Shown here piece after piece: positions 23,048 to 33,887 of a stretch of DNA of 64,000 nucleotides (its first letter is position 1; each line of letters opens with the position of its first letter). The stretch comes from Hansfordia pulvinata (lineage: Eukaryota; Ascomycota; Sordariomycetes; Xylariales). Position numbers and translations under genes: made by a program. The notes below the pieces were generated by a model. It was not told the DNA's origin. It did no database searches and worked only from the letters and a program-made list of their open reading frames with translations. The DNA lies in assembly GCA_006538405.1 (NCBI GenBank), contig BJKQ01000006.1, forward strand, positions 2,503,001 to 2,567,000. The letters are read 5' to 3'.

Positions 23048-24440
23048 GACTACTTGGTCGTGTGAGTCGAGCAATGAAAAATGGGTGGGTGGCGACAGGA
23101 CTTCCCTAACAGTGCGTATCACGAGTATCTCTCCCTGTCCCGCCTGCTCCCTTCCTTTCCATCTTTCTCTTTAATCCTGACCACGATCCCGTCCGAGAGA
23201 GAACCAACAAAAGTCCCGGATGTCTGCTGCTCCGGACGATTAGCCGTAGTCTTGGTGTTGTTGTCACATTTATTGTTGTTATTTCTACCGCTACTCGTAC
23301 CTTGGTTGCTGTCCTCCCATTCGCCCGGACCGAAATTCCACACCCGCGCACTTTGGATTCCTCCACCTCGACGATTCCCGGCCGTGCTTTTCTCATCATT
23401 CTCGCCAGCCCAGCATTCACACGCACACGCACAGCCCCGGCCTGAATGACCGTGCTGTGCTCCCTGTGCCAGCCATCAGTACCTCTTGTACCAGAGGTGT
23501 CCAGCCCAGCCCCCCTGCCTCGTTCGACCCAGTACATGTCGCACGAGTACTCGCACTTCCGCCAGCCCGTCCCAGGGTAGTGAGGTACCTACATGTAGGT
23601 CTACTGAGTCTCCCGCGTACGCATACCTGGTATCAATCTCCGGCACGTCTGTTGTTGATTACCATTGTTCTTCACCTGCTACACTTTTGGTATTATCCTG
23701 CTGGATAATTCCTGTTTCCCGTCGTCATCGCCGCCGCCGCCGCCGCCACGTTTCTCTCACCCGCACGCATACTCACGTCTTTCTGGCTGGTCCCGCGACG
23801 ACGACAACAACGACGACGAGAAGAACCACTCACAACAGCAACGCGCGAAGCAATATCAGCCTGCATCGTCCGCGTGATCGCTCTATTGCTGCCGATCACT
23901 TCTGCCGCGCGCCGACATTGGCCATTATTGACTGCCCGTCGCCATCCTCGGCCTGGCCTGGCCTGCCAACCCAGCCACTTATCTGCACCCTTATTTTATC
24001 ATCATCATTACTATCCCGCCCTCGCTCAGCCACCCTCGACAGTAAGCGCACACAAGCACGAGGACAGCCCACAACTACATAACGCTCGCCCTGTCGCTGT
24101 CGCTGCCACTGCCGCCTTGCTCAGTCCTGGTTGGGGTTTTTTTTTTCTGGTTTGATCCGACCCGACCCGATCTGCTCTGTTCTGGTCCGATCTGATTTGA
24201 TCGACGCCGCCCGTCGCCATTGATCCGTCGCCGCCTGGCTGGTCCATCCGCCCACGCAGCGCCGCTTATTAGCAGAGCTCTCGGCCGCAGCATCGTCGTC
24301 GACCCACGGATCGCGCGAGACCGATTAACAGGTAGTTGACTGCCGCCGTCGTCCCGACTCGCGCGTGCTTGCGCCCGCGCGCCCGCCCTGTGGCCCCTCC
24401 TCTTCCTCCTCCGGCCCCCCGGGGTGCGATTCATGAGATC

Positions 24441-26614
24441 ATGCCGAGCCTGCTGTCCTCGTTCCGGCCGCGGTCCAGCCACGGCCGCAAGTCGTCTTCA
24501 GCATCGTCGAACAAGCCGGTGCTGTCGCGCCGACAAAGCAAGCCTGGTAAGTTGCCGTCACAGTCGCAGCTGTCGCCTCTTCGTCTTCTTTTTCGGTTTT
24601 GTTTTCCGGGTCCTCTATTCGCCCAAGTCTTTCCTGGCCTGATTCATGATTTTCTCTCCGGGCTGGCAAGCCAGCCTCTTCCCAGTGGCAGAGAGGTGTT
24701 TGCTTTGGTCTCACCTGTGAGGACGGGAGGTATGCTTGCTGTCCAGGCCGCCGGCACTCATCAGATGGATGTGCGTTGTGCTGGCCCTGCACAATCTGAA
24801 TCCCCAAGGTACCACCACATGCACACAGCAGGTGGTTTCAAGGTACCTACCTACCTCCAGCACTTACCTCACCTACCTAAGTACCCACAGACCTTGGATA
24901 ACCTCACATGTACCTGCCATCACTGCCCATGCAACATCCAATTGGTCCAGCATAGGGGCTCACAGCACACCCAGCACCCTGGACAAGACCTCCAGTGCAG
25001 AACTCGCCCCCCCTGGAGCTTAGGTACACTTAGCTACCCCCTGCAGGGCTGCTGGTGATGGTGCTGCTGGTGCTGCTTAATGGAACCCCCAAAACTCCAC
25101 CCCATGCCGTCACCCTCACTCATCCACTGGCTTTGCTTGGACCCTCATTTCCCATCCACCCTCCCAGCACCAGTCCTGGCTGGTCGCCGCCCATCCACCA
25201 CCACCACCACCACTGCCCCCATTGCCATTGCCATTGCCATTGCTATTGCATCGCCCTGCCAGCATTGCCTGCTGCTGCTGTGCTGCTGCTCAGCCGGCCT
25301 CCTTGCTAATTCAATATCCTGGCCCGTTTGCTAGACCCTCCACTGCCTGACCCCGTGGCTCGCGCTCCCGCCAGCCTCGCTCCTCCGACTCCCCCGTTGC
25401 CTCCGCCGGGCGACATGAGCAGCAGCACCATTACCACACACGCGAAGCCTCACGACCTCTACTCACCCGCCGCCACCACCCTCCATGGCCACAGCGTCCA
25501 CTCCACTAGCGTCGCCAACACCATCCGTACCGTCCCCAGCTTCGAGGCGCCCTCTCTCTCCTCCTCCACCACCGACTCGCCTTCTGCCCGCAACAGCGGC
25601 TTCTCCAGCTCCATCGCCAGTAATGTGAGCGCAAACTCTTACGTCTCACAGCCTCCTCATCTCCACGCCGCCGCTGCCGCCTCCTCCGTCCGCTTAAAAC
25701 ACTATCCCGACTCGCCCAACCCCAATCTTCCCGCCTCCCCCATGTCTCTCAACGACGCCACCCTCCGGGTCCAGGACCCCGTCTCCCTCCAGGTCCCTGA
25801 CGCCTCCCCCGCCGACGACCCCGGCCGCGCCAGCCGCGAGAGCTCCCCGCAATGGGACGGCACCGTCGGCAAGGCCGGCCTCGGCAAGACCGGCCGCGTC
25901 ATCAACAAGCTCGTCTCCGACAATGAGGCCCTCAAGCGCGATCTGCAGATCGAGAGGTTACGCGCCGACGAGTCCAAGCAGTCCGCCAAGCTCGTCGAGG
26001 ACAAGATGGACCGCATGGTCCAGGACTACGAGTCGCGCCTGCTCGAGGCAAACGTCACAAAGACGCTCCTGAGTCGCAAAGAACGCCAGGTCGAGTCTCT
26101 GCAGGCCGCCGTCGAGCTCGAGAAGAAGCGAACCGCCGACGCCCAGGAGCGCGAGCGCGTCTGGAAGGACGAGATGGAGAAGTCGCAGCGCGAGTCCAAG
26201 ATCCAGGTCGAGGAGGCCACCGCCCACGCCGGCCTCATGGAGGGCCGCTACAACGCCATCTCTTCACACTGGAAGGACCAGGGCCAGGAGGTTAAGCGCA
26301 GCGTCTCCGAGTGGAACACCAAGATCGAGGCCCTCAACGAGGAGCGCAGGAAAGACGACGACAAGATCAACGTGCTTCGCGATCTGTGCGACCAGCAGGA
26401 CGGGAACATCCGCGACCTGCGCCGTCAGAAGGACGAGATCGCTCAGCAGTTCGAGGCTTACAAGCAGCACCAGGACGACATGCTGAAACGCATCAAGGAG
26501 TCGGCCACTCAGCGCGAGACAGAGCAGTTGCGCACCATAGAGGAGACCAAGAACGTTCTGGGCCAATTACGTTGGGCGCTCAAGGTGAAAGAGAACGTTA
26601 AGGGCGCTCAATAG
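24441..26614 (+). CDS. SHE3: SWI5-dependent HO expression protein 3-like coiled-coil protein
   Basis: Two exons, 24441-24546 and 25335-26614, join in phase (G|AC) to give 461 residues. The N-terminus MPSLLSSFRPRSSHGRKSSS and the block GKAGLGKTGRVINKLVSDNE match what I know of filamentous-fungal proteins annotated as SWI5-dependent HO expression protein 3. In yeast, She3 links the myosin Myo4 and the RNA-binding protein She2 to carry mRNA to the bud; its role in filamentous fungi is less clear. Residues of about 70-190 are Ser/Pro/Ala-rich. About residue 205 to the end is a long coiled coil with heptad-like Leu/Glu/Arg content, ending WALKVKENVKGAQ. The single 788-nt intron is unusually long for this genome. 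Every part of the second exon is open and coding-like. I am confident of the family, less of the function. Confidence 0.85.
25221..25250. repeat. CCATTG hexamer repeat in the SHE3 intron
   Basis: About four to five CCATTG/CTATTG units occur in the long intron, next to a CCA repeat (25196-25213) and CTG-rich blocks (25040-25077 and 25270-25290). Confidence 0.75.
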
Positions 26615-28032
26615 CGAGAGAAGCCTTCCGATTCTACCCTGGCCAGCACGATATCCGACTGCGACGAAATCATACGGCGCCTGTCGTCTGTGCTGAAATT
26701 GCAGTGTTTCTGATCCACCAACACCTCACTCTCGGCCGCATACTCATTTGAGCTGCCACAGCTGGCACGGCAACGACCTTTCAGCAGTGCGACGATGTAG
26801 AGCACAACCACTCATGTCCGTCTACTACTGCAACCATCAATCACCACACCATCACCGCTGCCTTCACACTACTGCCACTTCCATCAGTTGCGGATAGACC
26901 GTCCGCTATAGAGCACCAAGACCTTCCCCGAGGGGGCACACATTCGTTGAGGCGAACATTTACTTCCCCGTGTCGGGGTCAGCTACGACCTCAAGCCGTT
27001 AGAGCTTCAAACCGGCTCTCCTCCTGGGCATCATGTGGCGGAGGATCGATCGGTGGCCAAAGGTGGCCGAAAAAACGGCACACCACACCGCGCACCGCAC
27101 AGCTTGTCCCTTCCTCCCACACATCCCTTGCCCATGTACTCTCATCTGCCAACATTGGTTTGGTTTCCCCCATTTCCCCCTTTTCCTTCTGGATATCACG
27201 TGGCAACGGCAAATGGCGTTCGGGGCGCAACAGGCGAGAATACACACAATGGGTAGAGGGGCACAGGGTTTCTCATCCTCCCCATCTTTCGCGGCAGCTA
27301 GATGGTGTTTATTTACTTTCCCCTGATCCATTATCCCCTTTCGGCATTGATTCTTGTTTCTCCCCCGCCCGCGGCCTCACAAGCCCGCCGCCCCTCTACC
27401 CTTCCTTCTCCATCTCCCAGAGTTATATCCAGTATGAAGCCAGCGAAGAGAATAGAGGACAAAGAGACGAGATTAAAGATACGACAACGTTTCAAGACCC
27501 AATTGAGCACCGGTGTGCCTCCGCCTACCGTGTCGACAGCATCCTAGTAAAAGGGTGGTAGACGAGGGTCCAGCCTCAACCGTGAGCCTCAGTCTGCCTC
27601 GAGAAGTATGTGAATCCTTTCCTGTCTGTGATATGGCGATCGGAACATATGGACCTACACGGCACACGTGAGTTGTAACGTGATGAGAACTGATCCCTTG
27701 TATGCGGACTCATGTCGATGGACCGTACGTGGAGCTGCGATTGACTTCACGGCGCACTGGGATCTGCGTATAACAACGGAGTAATCCCGTCCATCTGGAC
27801 GGAGCTTTCTCGATTGCCTATCGTTGGATCCGTGTGTGCTTTCTGGGTATCGAGGGAAACAACTTCGTGTGGTAGAATACATGTGTAGACCGTATTTCCT
27901 TTTCCAGCCTCTCCCAAACACTGTTGGAAACAAAAGTATACAACCTCCCCTCGTCCGATGCAGAGGCAGCCGTTCTCTCACTCCGGTGGCACACAGCTGG
28001 CTGCGGGCTTTCGCAGCGTGACATGGACCTTG
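26615..28032. other. Convergent spacer
   Basis: This 1.4-kb stretch separates the 3' ends of SHE3 (+) and PTA1 (-). A 204-codon plus-strand frame (26947-27561) has no recognisable domain, and overlapping frames run on the other strand. I do not call it a gene. Confidence 0.5.
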
Positions 28033-30739
28033 TCACGTCGCGATCGGGGTGCCGTTGGCGCTCGGGCTGGTACCCGCGCCCTCCTGCTGTTTCTGGGCCT
28101 CGAGGAAAGCCGGTCGCCACCGCTGCAGATACTTAGCAGCCATGGGCCGAGAGTCCTCGTACTCGAGCCATATGTCCTGGACAGTGTCCAGAGCAAGGTC
28201 GCGGACGGGAGGGCGCATCATGACCAGATAGTAGAGACTGGTCAAGGCCAGATTGACCAGACTGGGGTCCCGGCAGAGCGTCTTCACTCGCGAGAGCATC
28301 GGGGCCGTCAGCTCCGGCAGTTCGCTCAGGTAGCGCGTCAACACTTTGTCCTGAGCGTGAAGGTATGGGAAGAACCCGTCAAGCAGCCGCAGAACCCATT
28401 TCTCGTAATGCACAGACACATCGCGAGGCGTCTCTGCTGATGCGGCCGCCTTCTGCTGTACGCGGTCATTGTACCACTCCTCGTTCAACCAAGACACGGC
28501 CACGTCGATACGCCTGCGAAAATCCTCCAGAACATACGTGTAAAGCATCTCACGAATGGTGGTGCTGAGACCAGGACCGCTATGCGATACAGCCATGTTC
28601 TCGTCCTTGACTGTGATGTCGTCGAGACCCGCACTCGCCCGAGTCGCTAGCCTGGTAATGACTGTGATCCAGGATTCGCGATCAAACGTGCCAGCAGCGA
28701 GCCTGTGCATCCCGCCCTTGGTCTTTTTCACCGCAGGGTCTTCCACACTTCTCATTGTGCCGAACACGCGCGTTACAGAGCCCTGCCCAGCTTTGGCTGC
28801 CTGTTCGGGGTTCAAAGTTGGCGGGGGCGGAAGCTTGAATGTGGGGAGCGCGAGAGAGTCAAGAGCAGCATTTGGTTCGCGATGCTCGTCCGTGGGTGAC
28901 GAGTCGAGCTTATTCAGAATTTGTTCCGTGTCCTCAGCGGCGTAGAAGTCGGGTTCGTAATCATCGTCGTCATCAACATCAAGAGGGGCAGTTTCTGGAT
29001 TTAGGGGCTGTTTCGCACTCTCATGCAACATACCAAGGCGGCTCCTCACGCCCTGCGCATACATCCATTAGAAACAAATCGCGAGGGCGCCTACCAAAGG
29101 GAGTTGAACTTACAGCAATAGCGAGTTCCAGGATCTCGGGGTCTATGCGTGAGACAGCATGAACACTGACTTTGGCAGCAAGATCCGCAGGAACCATGGC
29201 GGCGGCGTTGAAGGCTTTGATGCCCGGGTTGTCGGTGAGGGAGAAGACATCTGCTAGAGTGCAGGGGCCTGGGGGAAGTGGCGTAATGTTTACTTGAGGA
29301 TGTGTTGTTCTGAGAGCCGTCTTCTGGCGCTTTGGGTCCATGACATTGGCCTGTTCCGGGGGAGCCCGCTTGCGACTCATCTCGTCAAAGATCTCGTTTC
29401 GCGAACGCACCACGCGGTCAAGATATGACGCTATCCGGTGGTTTTGCGGGTTTTGGGGATCACTGCGGGCGAGCAAGGTCAGAATACAGGGCTGCTTCCC
29501 CAGGCAGAGACAGAAAGACAGCGCAGCTTACCGTCGCGAGATGTGCAGTAGCAAAGAGCGTGTCGTTTTCTCCATAGATCTAATAAGAACTTTTGACTTT
29601 GGGGTCAACGGAGAGTTGGCAAGCTTCAGTGGATTGAAGCTGAGAACGGCATTCATGATCTGGCTTGCCGTCGAGGGTCTCATGCGTATCAAGATGGCAA
29701 GAGTGTTCAAGACCGAGTCAACCACCAGGGCATCACTGCATTACGGTCAGCGCGGGAAGGCGGCACAAGGGCCGGATGTCGTACCTGCTGTGCTCTTGCA
29801 GGCACCCAAGCATTCTGTCCAGCAGACCAAAAGCCTCGGGCTCGAGGCTCTGCGCCTGCAGAATAGGGTGGTCTGGAGGTACCATGATCAAGGAGATGTC
29901 CAGAGGGTCACCTCGCTATGCCAGGCGGAGTTAGCAGGCCGGAACGGAGGGCAGCATCGCATCAGACTCGAGGGGGTTTTGGGGGTTGACGCACTCTGGG
30001 CTCGGGGTTGATACTTGGAGTCTGGGCGAGTACGACACGTTGGATGAACTTGATACAACATATGCGCACAGTCGACGGGGCTGTGTCCCAGATTTGCAGG
30101 ATTCGCGACTTGATGGCAGTCATTCGCTCCCAGGTAGCCGGGTCGTAGGGATTGTTGATTCTGAGCAAGGGACAATATCAGTACAGGCACTTGGTCGGGC
30201 GGGGTACGAGGCAGTCGCTCTGGCGCAACAGCGACCCTCACCGGCCCCCAAGCCCGGCGGGACTGGTTCTGGCAGACAGAACGCGGGGGTTCTGAGTAGA
30301 CACAGAGAGGGCGAGAGGTGGAGATGCGCATTGTCTACGAGCAAGGCAGATGGTCTACGTGGCTAGGCGACGGGGTGGCGGAGAGAAAGGGCGGAACCTA
30401 CATCCATCTCATGGCGAGGGGATAGATACTGGCAGCAGCCTGAATGGCGCTGCGCAAGACAATAACGTCCTGGCTAGGGTCGTCGAGGAGATGCTTGAGT
30501 GTCTCGAGGACGAGCAGAGACGAGGTCTCCTTGTCCTTGAGAGGCACCATGGGGCTGGCAAAGGCCTCTGATAAGAAGTCGGCGCCCCACCTTCGGAACT
30601 CGACCTGGGATGAGGTGCCGATTATGGGAAGCGTGGCCTGAATGACCTGAGGATAGTAGCTGACATTGTCAAGGACGAGTTTTCGGGCGCCTTCAAGTTG
30701 GCGGATCTGGTCGGGAACGGAAAGCTGATCGGAAGACAT
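28033..30739 (-). CDS. PTA1: Cleavage and polyadenylation factor subunit Pta1 (symplekin)
   Basis: Pta1/symplekin is a scaffold of the nuclear cleavage and polyadenylation factor and helps form mRNA 3' ends. Six exons join in phase: 30739-30402, 30160-29995, 29915-29785, 29735-29532, 29462-29114 and 29052-28033, giving 735 residues, normal for fungal Pta1. Introns are 241, 79, 49, 69 and 61 nt, mostly with CTGAC or CTAAC branch sites. The N-terminal half is helical-repeat sequence typical of the symplekin/Pta1 N-terminal domain. It includes the conserved AIKSRILQIWDTAPSTVRI and CCIKFIQRVV blocks and RNEIFDEMSRKRA. A short acidic linker (DVDDDDDYEPDF) precedes the C-terminal part, which is again helical. 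The start chosen, MSSDQLSVPDQ, begins directly before the conserved region. No defect is seen. Confidence 0.93.
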
Positions 30740-32234
30740 GGCGGCGGGAGGTATCAGAGGCGAGCTTTGTATCCGTAAGCTTCCGCAGCAATGGGATTCT
30801 CTGCGTGGTGAATTGCTCACACGAGCGAAGCCGGGCGAAGACCAGAGTCGGATAGATCATTCAAGAACGGGGTGAGGTGGTCGCGGAGGGGATCAAGGAT
30901 GGTCGAAATGACGACGCACGGGATGGCCGCGATGGATTGGTGGCGGATCCAGAGCAGGCTTGAAGATGTGGCGTCAGGTTGCTACTGTTTGGCAAAGAGA
31001 AGTATGAGACGGACTTTGCGGCGCGCAGGAATGGCGTGTTGGATGGGCGTTGAATTTAGATGCAATGCGACCTGGAGGAGAGGCGCGTCACTACGAGCAG
31101 CTGATGTGGGCGCGTACGGCAACGCCAACGCCGATGTCAGCCAACAGTGCGACGGGCGCCACACAGCTACCTGAGGTACCGGACCGGCTTGGATCGGTGT
31201 GCGGGCCACGGAGTCGGCTTGTGTCGCGATGGAGCTGTCGGGAGGGCGGGAGGCTGAGGCGACGACGCGTGCCGATGTGGTGAATGAGGGTTGGCAGGTG
31301 GTAGAAGGCAGAAAACGGCGGCGTCGCGGCGTTCGGACGGTGCAGATCGATGTTGTAGGTACCTGCGGATCTGACAGGCAGGCGCCCTGCAGCTGGAGGC
31401 GGTCGGGTGAGGCCGGCAGAGATCAAATGAAAAGAGCGACAACCTTGCAGCTGTCCCCAGGCAAGCTTGTCGAGGTAGGTGCGATAGCCTGCAGTCGCGG
31501 AGGCTGATGATGCACTTGCGGTGGCAATTGCAGTTGTAGATAGCACGTTCCAGACTTGGTCGCGCTTCCCGCAGCTGCCCAGATGGTCAGGTACGGTGCA
31601 CGCTCTAACCGAGCATGACCTCAGTTCCGCGCCCTGGAGCCAGGCGCCTCGCGCCCGGCTTTCCGTAACCCACCGTTTCTGATGCCAGCGTCCAATTGGA
31701 TCCCACCTAATAATTGCCAATGCCCCCAAAGGCGCGTGAGCCGGAGAAGCTGATAAGTCGATTCAGAGTACCTTGGTACCGAACATGAGCCATCATATAC
31801 GGGAAAGCTACCTATATATCTGCGCTCGTGTCGTTAATCGGATAGATACTTGCTTAGGTGCCCCCTCGGATGACAGATGCGCCTTCCCACCATTGGAATG
31901 CCTAAGATACCTTTGGCAGTGGAGGCAGCAGGTACATGTAGTCTACCTTGCCTAAGGCACATACCTGAAGGTACCTATTTATGATCCGTCTCTATCGCAA
32001 CATTTAACACCGTACGAGTACCGTTTAGGCCGGAGTGGCGCGCTTTGCGACCGCAACGTCCAAGCATCGTCATATCCTCACCTGATTTTCGTCAAAGCCG
32101 GAAATCTGTTTTCTCACCAAGCTCACCAATCGCCACGACTACCGCAAAACTCGCCGAGGTGACCTTTTAAATCGCCAATCCCCGAAAAAATACGTACAAA
32201 CCTTTTTCATCTGCTCTCTACCGTGATCGTCACC
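30740..32234. other. Divergent spacer between PTA1 and COA3
   Basis: This 1.5-kb stretch should hold promoters for PTA1 (-) and COA3 (+). Frames present here, such as 31091-31729 on the minus strand, lack domains. AGGTACCT-type sequence and one GTACGAGTAC copy (near 32014) lie in the COA3-proximal half. Confidence 0.55.
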
Positions 32235-32635
32235 ATGCCGCTGTAAGTTTCCCGTGTCCTCCGACGAGAACGCATCGCCGCCGCCAGCAGCACCACTGCG
32301 GGCTTATGAGCACCCCTCATCCTGACCCCCGCTGACTTCTGAACCGCGCATAGTCACGACGGGTTCGGAAAATCCTCCTACTACGAGCGCTCCCACCGCC
32401 AGTCCGCTGCCCTGATCCGCGCCCGCAAGCCCTACATCGTCAAGAACGCGATTCTCGGCACGGCCGTCGCCAGCTTCGCCATCGGCGTCTGTGAGTGCCT
32501 TCCCCTGCCGCACGAAACTCACAAGTGACTCCTGTGGCTGACGGCAGATGGCCAGACATGTACACGATCAACGCCATCGGCCAGGACGACTTCTCCGACG
32601 TCAAGGTCCCCGACGCCCCCGCGCCCAAGAAATAG
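32235..32635 (+). CDS. COA3: Cytochrome c oxidase assembly factor 3
   Basis: Coa3 is a small inner-mitochondrial-membrane protein that binds newly made Cox1 and helps regulate its translation and assembly into complex IV. Three exons, 32235-32242, 32354-32490 and 32556-32635, join in phase to give 74 residues. The first exon is only 8 nt, coding MP and part of the Leu codon. The family hallmark SSYYERSHRQSAALIRARKP precedes a single membrane segment (NAILGTAVASFAIGVYMYTI). The conserved C-terminus follows, GQDDFSDVKVPDAP. The second intron has two possible acceptors; the one used here (AG at 32554-32555) gives the conserved Tyr-Met-Tyr-Thr. Length and motif order match the family. The gene is too short and too split to appear as one open frame. 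Confidence 0.92.
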
Positions 32636-33887
32636 AGGCGCAAAATACCAACCAGAGACATTCGCTATCGAGGTGTGGAGAGAAAAGCACCACGGCTCTA
32701 CTAGGGAGCAAGAGGGTAGCGACGATCGAAAGCCGTCTCGCCCACGACTGCCACAGCCCCTTACCCGCTATCGAGCCACGGATCTCCCCCCATTGCTCCA
32801 CGATGGCTCTCGAGAGAGTTTCGTCCTCAACACTGGCAATGGAGTCCAGAGGAATGAATACAAATCAACCGAGAACGAAGATGAATGGTGGCACAACCGA
32901 CGCACGCACTCGCTATAAGCAACCACATAGTTGGCAAAGTGGAAACGCACATTTGGCCATCGTCTTTGTATAACGCGGAATATTGTCGTCTGGCACTTCA
33001 GGAAAGGGAGACAGGGTAAAAGGCACGAGCACAGAATCACATGGCCACTGCAACGAGGCTGTGCCTTGCTGCGTGTGAGACTCTGTTGCTTTGTACATAA
33101 GTTTCCTCTGTACGAAGAGTCGTGTAAAGATCAAAAGAGGCAACCATCACAAGAAATACATGAGCAACAAAAGCAGAAACCGCAATGTTGAACTACTCCT
33201 TTCAATTCGACATATCCCGGCTCTTGGCGGTCAAGGTTCGTTTCAGCGCAGTCATTGCAGCTTCTGTGATTCTCGCGGTAGAATGTATGGCCGCCGAGAC
33301 ACAGTCTGCTCCAGCGTTGCCGCGAAGCTGATGCAAGGACTTCTGTTTCAACGACCAAAGACCAGGGTATGTAAACGCGGAAGTTCTTAGGCATATTGTC
33401 AAGAACTGCACTGAACCCGCGCAGCTATGTGTGTATTGTATCGTATTGTATCATAGTGAAAGAGAGCGAAGATCATATCGCTTCGGCCCATTGCGTTCCC
33501 AGACACCCAAATCACGCCCAACGCGCAGAAAATTGAAGGACAAGAAAGCCTGGGCAGACAGGACAAAGAGAAGCGGCTTTTGGAAGAGGCTAATGTTAGT
33601 CATTGCAAAGAACCATCATTAGCCTCCAGGCCTTCCCGTCGTACATGTAGCTCAGGAAACGCGAAAAGAAAAAGGAAAATTTGAACCCATGCGATATCGG
33701 TATCATGATTGGTCGCTTCCTGCGCCGTTTTGCCTCTATTTCAACACCCCATGCGCCTGTGTACGCTTGCCTGGTGTCCAGCCAACAAAGTCACGCCCCA
33801 ATGTTGTGTACTATAAAAAAAATCACGATTGAAAGTAGTCAGACGGTCTGCGCCAATCAGCGCAGGTCTTTGGCGACGAGCAATGGT
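32636..33887. other. Convergent spacer
   Basis: This 1.25-kb stretch holds the 3' sides of COA3 (+) and the Dep1-like gene (-). I see no gene, repeat or RNA gene. A and T content is slightly higher than in coding DNA, as expected for 3' UTRs. Confidence 0.6.

Larger units (their letters stand above)
21494..24440. other. Gene-free stretch right of the element, ending in the SHE3 leader
   Basis: I find no convincing gene. The stretch contains a 13-base G run (about 22023-22035), the perfect palindrome TACTCGTACGAGTA (22370-22383), other copies of this motif near 21546, 22703, 22957, 23297 and 23541, and a CTA repeat (23022-23047). From about 23400 to 24440 it is rich in C and T with CGCC repeats, as expected for a long promoter and leader of the gene starting at 24441. 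Confidence 0.55.

Noticed and set aside
26947..27561. 204-codon plus-strand frame
   Set aside because: No recognisable motif, lies between two convergent genes and overlaps frames on the other strand.
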